This document shows positions 16,544-24,049 of a stretch of 34,398 bases of DNA, piece by piece (positions within the stretch are counted from its first letter, which is position 1; each line of letters opens with the position of its first letter). The stretch comes from Planctomycetota bacterium. Lineage in GTDB: Bacteria > Planctomycetota > Planctomycetia > Pirellulales > Pirellulaceae. The DNA lies in contig CAUJKL010000217.1 of assembly GCA_963204995.1 (NCBI GenBank), forward strand, positions 1 to 34,398, read 5' to 3'. The notes below the pieces were generated by a model. The model was not told the DNA's origin and did no database searches. It worked only from the letters and a program-made list of their open reading frames with translations. A program made the position numbers and the translations under genes.

Positions 16544-16927
16544 GTGATCGACGTCGGCCCGTTCCTGTGGGTATTCGGTCCACCTCTGAGTGTCGGTGCT
16601 ATCGTTGCTCCAATCGGCGTTTCGCTTGTCAATAGATTCATCGGAACGACTTTCGAGGTCGACTTATCGGAACAAGTGGTGACGATATCGCGCCGAAACA
16701 AAACGCGGATTCTCCCGTTCGGCAAAATCGTCGCACTGCAACAGCTTGATGCGCCGCGACGTGGTGGCGGTCAGCTCAACCTCGTTTTCCTAAACGATGA
16801 TGGTGAAATGGATCGTACGTGCATATACTGCCATCGGATTCGCTACTACGTTCATCGGATCGCCCGGCAGTTTGCGTCACAGATACCCTGGCCTGTGATC
16901 GGAGCGGATGGTCACGCAATCGGATAA
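16544..16927 (+). CDS. Small membrane-anchored hypothetical protein, possibly truncated by an upstream in-frame TGA
   Basis: From GTG at 16544 the frame gives 127 aa: a hydrophobic region (PFLWVFGPPLSVGAIVAPIGVSL) and a soluble part with alternating strands (TFEVDLSEQVVTISRRNKTR, LPFGKIVALQQL, GGQLNLVFLNDDGE), reminiscent of PH-like domains in small bacterial membrane proteins where a strand 'f.vD...v..i.r' follows two membrane helices. The open frame extends back to 16493 and encodes most of a first membrane helix before meeting TGA 16490-16492, so the GTG start would lose that helix. It is thus either a shortened functional gene or a pseudogene. The function is unknown. Confidence 0.5.
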   Translation: MIDVGPFLWVFGPPLSVGAIVAPIGVSLVNRFIGTTFEVDLSEQVVTISRRNKTRILPFGKIVALQQLDAPRRGGGQLNLVFLNDDGEMDRTCIYCHRIRYYVHRIARQFASQIPWPVIGADGHAIG

Positions 16928-17027
16928 CAAGGCGTTCGACCGAAGCGGCGGGCCACGTCGGTTTTGAATTCGAGAGTCGTTCGTCACGTAAGGTTTTGTA
17001 AGACGACTTGCTCCACAACCACGCAAC

Positions 17028-17378
17028 ATGAAACCCTGCGACCGATGCGGCACACCAATCGCGAATTCTGAATCGCTTTGCGCAGCGTGTTTGCTTCAAC
17101 GCGATTCAGATGCGAAACACAACGAACAACCCACGGCAATCGAGCATATGTCCGTCGAAACGGAGTTCTCAACTGCAGCAAGGGATCACTGGTCGCTTGT
17201 CGTTCTCGGCAACCTATTGCGTGGGTTACCTGCCGCATTCATCTTGGCAATTGCATCACAAATCGTGACCTCGCTTCGGATGCCCGTATCGACTTCCTGT
17301 TTTATTGGCGTTGCAGTGGTCTGCGTCTATGGCGTCGTCGGTGCGTTGACCGACCTGCTCTCTCGTCGCGGCAATTGA
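17028..17378 (+). CDS. Small zinc-ribbon membrane protein (116 aa)
   Basis: The N terminus MKPCDRCGTPIANSESLCAAC has two CxxC pairs (C4/C7 and C18/C21) spaced as in short zinc ribbons. A hydrophilic linker (residues 22-55) leads to two membrane helices (about 56-79, LVVLGNLLRGLPAAFILAIA, and 87-108, VSTSCFIGVAVVCVYGVVGA) and a short basic tail. The layout 'zinc ribbon plus membrane anchor' is common among uncharacterised bacterial proteins. No partner is evident, and the start ATG has no strong ribosome site. The function is not known. Confidence 0.6.
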   Translation: MKPCDRCGTPIANSESLCAACLLQRDSDAKHNEQPTAIEHMSVETEFSTAARDHWSLVVLGNLLRGLPAAFILAIASQIVTSLRMPVSTSCFIGVAVVCVYGVVGALTDLLSRRGN

Positions 17379-17415
17379 ACCCACTAGGACTCTGTCCGAG
17401 AATTAAGAATTAGCT

Positions 17416-17445
17416 GTGTAGGGCGGGTCGCGACCCAGCCTACAC
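17416..17445. repeat. Near-perfect palindrome (REP-like or terminator)
   Basis: The 30-bp sequence begins GTGTAGGGCGGGTCG and continues as its own reverse complement except for one opposed dinucleotide (GC versus AG). It lies 37 bp after the zinc-ribbon gene in a gap between convergent genes and could serve as a terminator. The rest of the gap (17446-17671) has an eight-C run near 17520 but no gene that I can support. Confidence 0.55.
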
Positions 17446-17671
17446 CACATCTGCGGCGGAGTGCCATTGGCTTCGCCCGTGTCCTTCTGGCAACGAGACG
17501 AAAGCCGCGTCAGACCGTTGCCCCCCCTTCTCGTTGAGTGAACCGAGCGGCAACGCGGTCGTCGAACCATCGAACGCGCACGACCGTTCTACAACCGACG
17601 TGACGTTGGCACTGAACTCAGCGTCTTGCTTCTAAGCCTCAATGTTCCTTGCTCGATCGGCAAAATCGCTA

Positions 17672-18238
17672 CTACACCGTCGATTGCCGTTGGAGCATCA
17701 CTTCTAATTCTTCGTCACTGATCTGGCGGAAGGAGAATTTGTACCCTTCATAGACGGCGATGGCATAAAACACCACGTCCATCGGACTAAACGACAACTT
17801 CATGAACTCGATGGCAGCCGCTGGCTCCGAGAGGATCGCGAGAGTGGTCGAAACAAGCGGTGCGTCAGCGGACTGAGCGACAAGGCCGCAAATGGCGAGA
17901 AGATTGCCGAGTGCGCAGCCGAACAGCGAGAAACCTCCCCCCGCAATCCCGAAAGTTTTCGTCATGCCTTTACCGAGCGTTCGCACGGCCATTCCTACCA
18001 AGAATCCGATGCCAATTGCCATCCAGCCGATCTGGTAGCCGGACGCGACCGTGACGACGGCCCAAGCAAGCCCACCGGCAATCGCGGCCACCATTCCGCC
18101 CACGATGGCAAGCGGGAGATTCTGTTGGGCAAACAGTTTGGAAAGCAACTCCCGATCCAACGAAGTGACCGCAGGAGTGGTGGTTTGAAGTTCACCGGAA
18201 TCGGACGCCGAACCGGCATGCTGCGAGTCGTCGGACAT
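17672..18238 (-). CDS. Small multi-pass membrane protein, conserved hypothetical (188 aa)
   Basis: ATG at 18238 is chosen over 18265 because GAGGTGA lies five bases upstream. The N-terminal 45 residues are polar and Ser/Thr-rich. Three or four hydrophobic helices follow: LPLAIVGGMVAAIAGGLAWAVV, QIGWMAIGIGFLVGMAV, a Gly-rich FGIAGGGFSLFGCALGNLLA and PMDVVFYAIAVYEGYKF. The motif T.ASGYQIGWMAIGIGFLVG followed by (R)..GKG is one I recall from small membrane proteins in planctomycetes and Bacteroidetes, without known function. The C-terminal tail ISDEELEVMLQRQ is acidic. It is divergent from the epimerase gene at 18429. Confidence 0.7.
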   Translation of the reverse strand: MSDDSQHAGSASDSGELQTTTPAVTSLDRELLSKLFAQQNLPLAIVGGMVAAIAGGLAWAVVTVASGYQIGWMAIGIGFLVGMAVRTLGKGMTKTFGIAGGGFSLFGCALGNLLAICGLVAQSADAPLVSTTLAILSEPAAAIEFMKLSFSPMDVVFYAIAVYEGYKFSFRQISDEELEVMLQRQSTV

Positions 18239-18428
18239 GGCTTCACCTCGAATGAGTAGCAGCATGGATCGTTAAAGGGACGGTCGTTATAGCCAACGAA
18301 TCGGCTTCCGTAAAGTATTCGACAAGCCGGAAAAACGTTGGGGCACGGCGAGTCCTTGCCTCACTCCGGCTGACGGATTAGTCTGACGTCCACCCCTCTC
18401 GCGTCACCCTGCAAGGATCGTTGTCACC

Positions 18429-19415
18429 GTGAAGCAAGTCTTAGTTACCGGCGGAGCCGGATTTATTGGATCGCATTTGACCGAGGCGCTTCTCGCGCGT
18501 GGCGACCGCGTGACGGTGATCGATGACGAGTCGACCGGCAATGCGAATAATCTTGTCGCCGCTCGCCAAAATGACCGTCTGACCTTCATCCAAGGTTCTG
18601 TCGGTGAAGAACAAGTTGTCCGGGAACTGACCGCCGGCGTGGACGAAGTCTATCACTTAGCTGCTGCGGTCGGCGTGGCGTTGATTGCCCGCGCTCCGAT
18701 GGAGACGATCGAGCGGAATATCTTTCCCACCGAGCTGGTTCTATCGAGTCTCCGCGAGCGGATTCAGCGCGGCGAACGCGTGAAATGCTTCCTCGCCAGC
18801 ACCAGCGAAGTCTATGGCAAGAACCCAAAGGAGACATGGTCGGAAGAGGACGATCTCGTCTTCGGTTCGACAACTCGCCCACGCTGGTCGTATGGGGCGT
18901 CGAAGGCCATCGACGAATTCATGGGACTGGCCAGCTATCGCGAGTACGGGTTGCCCGTTGTCATCGGACGATTCTTCAATGTCGTGGGACCGCGACAGAC
19001 GGGCGCTTATGGAATGGTGCTACCGCGATTTGTCGAAGCCGCGTTGGCAGGTCAGCCTTTGGTTGTCCACGACGATGGCCGACAAACCCGCTGCTTCGCC
19101 CATGTCGATGACGTGGTCCGCGCCGTTGTCACCTTGATGGAGACGGAAGCCGCCGTGGGCCGCGTCTTTAACATCGGCAGCGACCAACCGGTTTCGATTC
19201 TCGATCTCGCGAAACGCGTGATCGAGTTGTCGGGATCGAAGTCGTCGATCGCGTATCAGAGCTACGCCGATGCTTACGACGAGGACTTCGAAGACATCCG
19301 GCGGCGGGTCCCCGATCTGACTCGGCTGCGAGCCACCATCGGCCACTTGTCGGATCACAACCTGGATAGCATTATTCACAAGGTGATCGATTTTCACCGG
19401 CACCGCACCAGCTAG
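18429..19415 (+). CDS. NAD-dependent nucleotide-sugar epimerase/dehydratase (extended SDR family)
   Basis: A 328-aa extended SDR enzyme starting at GTG 18429 with AAGGA upstream. The Rossmann glycine motif GGAGFIG is at residues 8-14, the acidic NAD-ribose binder is near D32-D33, the catalytic Thr/Ser segment ASTSEVYG at 123-130, and YxxxK at Y155-K159 (SYGASK). Downstream motifs RFFNVVGPRQ and VLPRFVEAAL match UDP-glucose epimerase, UDP-glucuronate decarboxylase and GDP-mannose dehydratase relatives. The exact sugar substrate cannot be assigned; overall it is closest to the UDP-glucuronate decarboxylase/RmlB-like group. It leads a tight operon (10-bp gap, then overlaps) with a beta-sandwich protein, a creatininase-like protein and a DUF1080 lipoprotein, so it probably acts on sugar or polysaccharide metabolism. 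Confidence 0.85.
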   Translation: MKQVLVTGGAGFIGSHLTEALLARGDRVTVIDDESTGNANNLVAARQNDRLTFIQGSVGEEQVVRELTAGVDEVYHLAAAVGVALIARAPMETIERNIFPTELVLSSLRERIQRGERVKCFLASTSEVYGKNPKETWSEEDDLVFGSTTRPRWSYGASKAIDEFMGLASYREYGLPVVIGRFFNVVGPRQTGAYGMVLPRFVEAALAGQPLVVHDDGRQTRCFAHVDDVVRAVVTLMETEAAVGRVFNIGSDQPVSILDLAKRVIELSGSKSSIAYQSYADAYDEDFEDIRRRVPDLTRLRATIGHLSDHNLDSIIHKVIDFHRHRTS

Positions 19416-19425
19416 ATCGATTCGA

Positions 19426-19926
19426 ATGTCGAAAGAGCAACACGTATCGGAACTCAACGCACCTAGTTCGCCTCCCCATATCATTTGCCTGCATGGCCCG
19501 TGGCAATACGAGCCTGTGGCGCTGACACAGTTGGGACCAAGTGGGGAATCAATCGACCTGCCGGGTGAATTGCCTCCGCAGGGCACGCTAAGGATTCCCA
19601 GCGACTGGAGTGCGACGCTCGGCTCTGAATTCCGTGGGCGAGTTCGGTACAAGCGTCGGTTCGGTCGGCCTTCCAATCTGGATGCGGACGAGCAAATCGA
19701 CCTGATCCTGCACGAAATCAGTGGGCTCGCGACCATAACGCTCAATGGCAGTCATCTTCGCGAAACGAAGATCGGTGAGCTGGCCTGTCGAATCGACGTC
19801 ACGAGCTTGTTGCTCGCACGCAACGAACTTGAAATCGAAGTCAATCTTCCACGAGGCAGCCACGACATAGCCGTGGGCGGCATCGTCGGTGAAGTTCAAC
19901 TTGTAATCTCCCAAGTCTCACGATGA
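19426..19926 (+). CDS. Small beta-sandwich protein resembling the sugar-binding domain of GH2 enzymes
   Basis: A 166-aa protein without signal peptide. The strand pattern IICLHGPWQYEPVA, LRIPSDWSATLGSEFRGRVRYKRRF, IDLILHEISGLATITLNG and LLARNELEIEVNL reproduces the galactose-binding-like jelly-roll at the start of family 2 glycoside hydrolases, in which 'W..P.dW....f.g.v.y.r.f' and 'l.l......a.v.lNG' are characteristic. The catalytic TIM barrel is missing, so it is a stand-alone binding module or an accessory subunit. It is the second gene of the operon, 10 bp after the epimerase, and its stop overlaps the start of the creatininase-like gene (ATGA). A carbohydrate role fits the neighbours. 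Confidence 0.65.
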   Translation: MSKEQHVSELNAPSSPPHIICLHGPWQYEPVALTQLGPSGESIDLPGELPPQGTLRIPSDWSATLGSEFRGRVRYKRRFGRPSNLDADEQIDLILHEISGLATITLNGSHLRETKIGELACRIDVTSLLLARNELEIEVNLPRGSHDIAVGGIVGEVQLVISQVSR

Positions 19927-20954
19927 ACGTGCTGGCCGACTACATCCCGCGATCGATCAACAAAGGTTCGTGGCTGACCGCTTACTCGCTGAACGAACTT
20001 AAGACGCGAATCACCGATCAACGGATCGTGCTGCCAATTTGTTCGCTCGGCACTCCGTTCGAAGAACTCGCGTCTCTAGGAACGTTCGTGCTGCCGCCGC
20101 TCTACCATGAAGCGTTGAACGCCAGACTCAAGCACGACATCATCGCGCAGATTCAGCGATGTTTTCCTTATTACGAGGGCACACGCGAGGCCAGCCGTTG
20201 TTCTGCGGTTGTCGAAGTCGTCGAGTTGCCTCGTGTGCGGCACGCACCACCGTTGAAGCCTCGCATCCTCGCGTTCAGCGTCGATACGGCGGTCGAGCAA
20301 CATGGTCCCCATTTACCGCTGGCAACGGACACGATTCAAAGCTACTTGGCACTCGGACGACTTGCGGAAGATGTTGATGGTTTCTACGTCGGTTCGCCGG
20401 TCGAATATGGGCATCTGACGTGGGGCTTGCCGTTTGGGATGAGTATCGATATCACGCCAACGCTGCTCACCAATTACGTGACCGGGTTTGCCAACGCGAT
20501 GCAGAGTTGGTTGCAGCCGGAGGCCATGTATGTCGTCGATGTGCATGGTTCGATCGTCCATCGCACGGCGATCATCGACGGATTGAAGGCCAGTTCGGTG
20601 GAGCGGTTTGCGTTTCGCTGGCTGTACGATCCGCTGGTCGAATTCGCCGGCGAACGCGGCGATCAGCACGCGGGCGGTGTCGAAACGGCCATGGTCGAGT
20701 TGGCCAGTCCGGAGCTGATCGATCGCCGCTGGTGGCCAGCGAGAATCGACGAACTGGCGACTCAGCAAATGGACCTTGCGACGGCGGTCGATCTGACACC
20801 CGACTTAACTCGTTTTGTCGAACACGTCGAAGCCCGCTCGCTCAACGGGATTGTGGGTGAGGTCCGCAACTATTACAACGTCGATGCACCCACGATGCTG
20901 GCTCGCATGCTTGAACTAACGCGAGCCGACTTAAAGACACTCGCCGGAGCCTAA
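19923..20954 (+). CDS. Creatininase-family amidohydrolase, divergent, with an extra N-terminal region
   Basis: 343 aa. Residues about 114-330 match the creatininase fold: DTAVEQHGPHLPLATDT gives metal ligands E125, H127 and D136; VVDVHGS gives H208; HAGGVETA gives E254. The usual NGHGGN motif is DVHGSI here, an unusual change. The family includes creatininase, MftE and FAPy deformylase (ArfB), all metal-dependent C-N hydrolases, so the substrate is open. The first ~110 residues are additional; RIVLPICSLGTPFEELASLG followed by VLPPLYHEAL vaguely echoes the family's first motif and could be a degenerate duplication. The gene overlaps its upstream neighbour by 4 bp (ATGA) and is followed after 3 bp by the DUF1080 lipoprotein, so it is firmly in the operon. 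Confidence 0.78.
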   Translation: MNVLADYIPRSINKGSWLTAYSLNELKTRITDQRIVLPICSLGTPFEELASLGTFVLPPLYHEALNARLKHDIIAQIQRCFPYYEGTREASRCSAVVEVVELPRVRHAPPLKPRILAFSVDTAVEQHGPHLPLATDTIQSYLALGRLAEDVDGFYVGSPVEYGHLTWGLPFGMSIDITPTLLTNYVTGFANAMQSWLQPEAMYVVDVHGSIVHRTAIIDGLKASSVERFAFRWLYDPLVEFAGERGDQHAGGVETAMVELASPELIDRRWWPARIDELATQQMDLATAVDLTPDLTRFVEHVEARSLNGIVGEVRNYYNVDAPTMLARMLELTRADLKTLAGA

Positions 20955-20957
20955 GCT

Positions 20958-22265
20958 ATGCGTACTTGCTTGCCCCATTTCGTTGTTTGCATGACCTTGC
21001 TCTTGCTGACCGGTTGCGGTTCATCACCGGCACCCACGGCGCAAAGTACTCCGACTCCTTCGATCGACTCGAACGTTCCCCCTGGAACTGCCCCGGCAAA
21101 GCTGAGCGAAGTCGTCGAGGACGCGACGCCGCCCGTCACGGAAGCGCCGAGACCACTCACCGATGCAGAGCTCGCCGAAGGCTGGATCTCGCTGTTCGAT
21201 GGCGAAACCTTGTTTGGCTGGACTGCGGCCAACGAAGCGAACTGGCGAGTCGAAGATGGCACGATCGTTGTGGATCAAGGTGAGCAAGGGTTGCTATGCA
21301 CGACCACTCAGTTCGGCGACTACGTTCTTCACGTCGAATTTCGGAGCGCGGCCGCAACCAACAGCGGAATCTTCCTGCACACACCGCTCCAGCCAAAAGA
21401 TCCTGGCACGGATTGCTACGAATTGAATATCGCCGACAGCGACAATCCATTTCCCACTGGTAGCCTTGTTAAACGTGCCAAGGCCGAAGGCAACTTCGAT
21501 AGCAGCGATTGGCAAACGTACGACGTGACGGTTAGCGGAGATCAGGTCGTCGTCAATCTCGATGGAGCGCAAGTTCTGGACTACATCGACCCCCAGCCGC
21601 TCCATCGCGGACACATCGGCTTGCAGTTGAATCAGGGGAAGGTCGAGTTTCGTAATATCAAACTCAAGCCTCTCGGTACGGAAAGTCTTTTCAACGGCCA
21701 GGATCTGACGGGTTGGAAGTCTTATCCCGAACTGCCAAGCAAGTTCACGGTGACAGAGGATGGCTTGCTCAATGTGAAAGACGGTCGAGGCCAATTGGAA
21801 ACGGAAGGTTCGTATGGCGACTTTGTGCTACAGGCTGAATGCATCACAAATGCCGAGCAGCTGAATTCGGGCATCTTCTTTCGGTGTGTTCCTGGCAGTG
21901 CGATGGATGGATACGAATGTCAGATCCACAATGGCATCAAGGAGGGCGACCGCCGCAAGCCGGTCGATTGTGGCACGGGCGGAATCTTTCGTAGGGTCGA
22001 CGCAAGGCTGGTCGTCGCGAATGACAAGGAATGGTTTTTCCAAACGGTGATTGCCGATGGGGCTCACGTTTCGACGTGGGTGAACGGTTATCAAGTGGTC
22101 GATTGGCTGGATGATCGCAGCCCGGACGCAAACCCTCGCAAGGGCCTGCGTCTTGAAGCGGGCACCATCATGATCCAGGGGCACGACCCGACGACCGACA
22201 TCTCGTTCCGCAATCTCCGGATCGCGGAACTCACCCCTCGCCGCGAATCTGCTGCTTCTGAATAA
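20958..22265 (+). CDS. Lipoprotein with two DUF1080 (3-keto-disaccharide hydrolase) domains
   Basis: 435 aa. The signal ends in a lipobox LLTGC (C20), followed by a Pro/Thr/Ser-rich linker to about residue 60. Domain 1 (about 65-235) starts EGWISLFDGETLFGWTAANE and holds NSGIFLHTP; domain 2 (about 236-425) starts SLFNGQDLTGWKSYPELPSK and holds NSGIFFRCVPG and DGYECQIHNG. The 'LFnG.dL.GW' opening and '.NSGIF.R' strand are DUF1080 hallmarks. The family is a concanavalin-like sandwich described as 3-keto-disaccharide hydrolase and is strongly expanded in planctomycetes. The protein should be anchored to a membrane and act on extracytoplasmic glycans. It is the last gene of the four-gene operon (3-bp gap). 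Confidence 0.88.
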   Translation: MRTCLPHFVVCMTLLLLTGCGSSPAPTAQSTPTPSIDSNVPPGTAPAKLSEVVEDATPPVTEAPRPLTDAELAEGWISLFDGETLFGWTAANEANWRVEDGTIVVDQGEQGLLCTTTQFGDYVLHVEFRSAAATNSGIFLHTPLQPKDPGTDCYELNIADSDNPFPTGSLVKRAKAEGNFDSSDWQTYDVTVSGDQVVVNLDGAQVLDYIDPQPLHRGHIGLQLNQGKVEFRNIKLKPLGTESLFNGQDLTGWKSYPELPSKFTVTEDGLLNVKDGRGQLETEGSYGDFVLQAECITNAEQLNSGIFFRCVPGSAMDGYECQIHNGIKEGDRRKPVDCGTGGIFRRVDARLVVANDKEWFFQTVIADGAHVSTWVNGYQVVDWLDDRSPDANPRKGLRLEAGTIMIQGHDPTTDISFRNLRIAELTPRRESAASE

Positions 22266-22373
22266 GTGTTGGCAGTTATAGTTTCGCAGCATCACGTAAA
22301 GCTCCTGCCCTGCCCCGCCCGCACCGTTATCATCGCTGACTTCGTGAAGTAATTCACAATATCGATGCGATTG

Positions 22374-22403
22374 TTGACTTTGCTATGCGCGTCAGACTAT
22401 GTT
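22374..22403 (+). promoter_or_regulatory. Sigma-70-type promoter for the CBS-domain gene
   Basis: TTGACT (22374-22379) and TATGTT (22398-22403) are separated by 18 bp, close to the -35/-10 consensus. The predicted leader is about 137 nt long and includes a small stem GCGGCTGTTCAGCTGC. Of the 281-bp gap 22266-22546 only these signals are evident. Confidence 0.45.
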
Positions 22404-22546
22404 GGTGGGCTAAGAGGTTTGCGGCTGTTCAGCTGCAAGGCGGAGAGGGCCGATTCGCAGAGAAGCTCGGTCACAGAGAATCGCCATCCCAGAGAAGACG
22501 GTGAAGTCCCGAAGTCAACTCCATCTCATCCGAGGAGGACTAGCCG

Positions 22547-22972
22547 ATGTTATTGAAAGATATCCTTGCTACCAAGGGAACGACTATTCTCTCGATTGAA
22601 CCGAGCGCTACGATGGCCGAAGCCGTCGACAAGATGGTCGCACATCGCTGCGGTTGTCTGGTGGTCACTAAAGGCGAGTCGATGGTGGGCATTATCTCCG
22701 AACGAGATGTCTTGCGTGCCATTGCCGGCGTCTCCAAAACGCTCGACAAGATTGCCGTCGAAGAACGCATGACCAAAGACATCATCACTGGTACTCCCGA
22801 TCAGAACATCAACGACACGATGGGATTGATGACGGCAAATCGCATCCGCCATCTACCGGTCTTCGACAACGGAAGACTCTGCGGTTTAGTCTCGATTGGC
22901 GACGTGGTGAAAGCCGAGCACCAGAAGCTCGCGATGGAAAACCACTTACTGATGAGCTACATCCAGAGTTAA
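22547..22972 (+). CDS. Tandem-CBS-domain protein
   Basis: 141 aa, consisting of just two CBS domains. The first (about 1-70) shows ILSIEPSATMAEAVDKMVAH, then CLVVTKGESMVGIISERDVL; the second (about 75-135) shows MTKDIITGTPDQNINDTMGL, then RHLPVFDNGRLCGLVSIGDV. These are the classical helix-strand-strand units with the G(I/L)(I/V)S.(R/G)D(V/L) ends that bind adenosine nucleotides such as AMP, ATP or SAM. Stand-alone CBS pairs act as energy or redox sensors that regulate partner proteins. A strong ribosome site (GAGGAGG) precedes the start. The gene converges with ispH, separated by a shared hairpin. Confidence 0.9.
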   Translation: MLLKDILATKGTTILSIEPSATMAEAVDKMVAHRCGCLVVTKGESMVGIISERDVLRAIAGVSKTLDKIAVEERMTKDIITGTPDQNINDTMGLMTANRIRHLPVFDNGRLCGLVSIGDVVKAEHQKLAMENHLLMSYIQS

Positions 22973-22991
22973 CGCTCGGATGGATGTGGCA

Positions 22992-23026
22992 CACTTAGCG
23001 GAAGGACGCTTCCGCGCTTCTAAGTG
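22992..23026. terminator. Bidirectional terminator-like hairpin overlapping the ispH stop codon
   Basis: CACTTAGCGGAAG at 22992-23004 pairs with the right arm ending CTAAGTG (23020-23026): an outer 7-bp stem CACTTAG/CTAAGTG and an inner CGGAAG/CTTCCG stem with a one-sided bulge. It lies between the convergent CBS gene and ispH and includes the ispH TAG (23020-23022). It resembles the REP-like palindromes found elsewhere in the window. Confidence 0.55.
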
Positions 23027-23952
23027 GCGATCGCACGCAGTTCTTTCGGCAGCGAGAAATGAACTTCTTCCTTGCGTAGTTCGCGAATCTCCACCGATGC
23101 ATTGAATTTTTCAGTCAGGAATTCGATGCACTCCTGAACGACCGACTCGGGGGCGCTGGCGCCAGCAGTGACAACGACTTTATCACTTTCCTTAAACCAG
23201 CTCGGGTCGATATCTGCGACACCATCGATCAGATAGCCGCGCACTCCTTGTTCGGTCGCCAGCTCTTTCAAGCGTTGGCTGTTGGAACTGTTCTGGCTGC
23301 CCAGCACCAGCACGATGTCCGCGCCTGCGGACAGAACGCGGACGGCCTCTTGCCGATTCTGTGTGGCGTAGCAAATGTCATCTTTGGGCGGCGAGGCGAT
23401 GTGTGGAAAGCGATTCCGCAGTCGTGTGATGATGCGAGTCGCGTCGTCCACCGAGAGTGTCGTCTGTGTCAGATATGCCAGCTTGGTGCCTGCAGGAATC
23501 TCCAGCTTGTCAACGTCTTCTGGCGACTCGACGAGCAGCATGGCATCAGGAGCTTCGCCCATCGTACCCAGGACTTCATCGTGTCCTTCATGGCCGATCA
23601 GGATGATGCGATAGCCTTCTTTCGCGTAACGCACGGCTTCGAGGTGGACCTTTGTCACCAGTGGGCAGGTCGCATCAATAGCGTACAGCTTACGCTCGCG
23701 AGCGATTCGTCGAATCTCCGGAGACACGCCATGTGCCGAGAAGAGCAAGTTCGAGCCTTCGGGAACGTCGCTCAGACTGTCGACAAAGATCGCACCCTTG
23801 TCGCGAAACGTTTCGACGACGTACTTGTTATGTACAATCTCGTGATACACATAGACCGGTGCTCCGAACGCGTTGAGGGCGAGATCCAAACTCTCGATCG
23901 CCATGTTCACGCCCGCACAAAAGCCGCGGGGGCTTGCCAGAATGATTTCCAT
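23020..23952 (-). CDS. ispH: 4-hydroxy-3-methylbut-2-enyl diphosphate reductase
   Basis: The enzyme catalyses the final MEP-pathway step, reducing HMBPP to IPP and DMAPP with a [4Fe-4S] cluster. The open frame reaches 24030, but the ATG at 23952 (GAGG nine bases upstream) aligns with the family start MEIILASPRGFCAGV and gives 310 aa, the normal length. Cluster cysteines C12 (RGFCAGV), C96 (DATCPLV) and C194 (DDICYATQNR), and active-site H41, H74, H124 and E126 (GHEGHDEV) are present at expected spacing. It is divergent from hpnC, only 97 bp apart, so isoprenoid precursor supply and squalene synthesis may share a regulatory region. Its 3' end overlaps a hairpin. The 253-codon plus-strand ORF opposite is a shadow. 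Confidence 0.96.
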   Translation of the reverse strand: MEIILASPRGFCAGVNMAIESLDLALNAFGAPVYVYHEIVHNKYVVETFRDKGAIFVDSLSDVPEGSNLLFSAHGVSPEIRRIARERKLYAIDATCPLVTKVHLEAVRYAKEGYRIILIGHEGHDEVLGTMGEAPDAMLLVESPEDVDKLEIPAGTKLAYLTQTTLSVDDATRIITRLRNRFPHIASPPKDDICYATQNRQEAVRVLSAGADIVLVLGSQNSSNSQRLKELATEQGVRGYLIDGVADIDPSWFKESDKVVVTAGASAPESVVQECIEFLTEKFNASVEIRELRKEEVHFSLPKELRAIAT

Positions 23953-24049
23953 CTTCAATTGCCTCATTTTCCTGTGACCAGCATAATGCAAATTCGACAC
24001 AGCGACTAGATTGTCAACCGCGACTTTCACACCTGAATAACGGCGACTT

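Noticed and set aside
17446-17671. Possible gene or IS remnant between the zinc-ribbon gene and the minus-strand membrane protein
   Set aside because: No frame of useful length, no inverted ends and no transposase-like motif were found; only a C8 run and the palindrome before it.
23248-24009. 253-codon plus-strand ORF opposite ispH
   Set aside because: It is a shadow of a gene with all IspH cluster cysteines; it has no recognisable domain.
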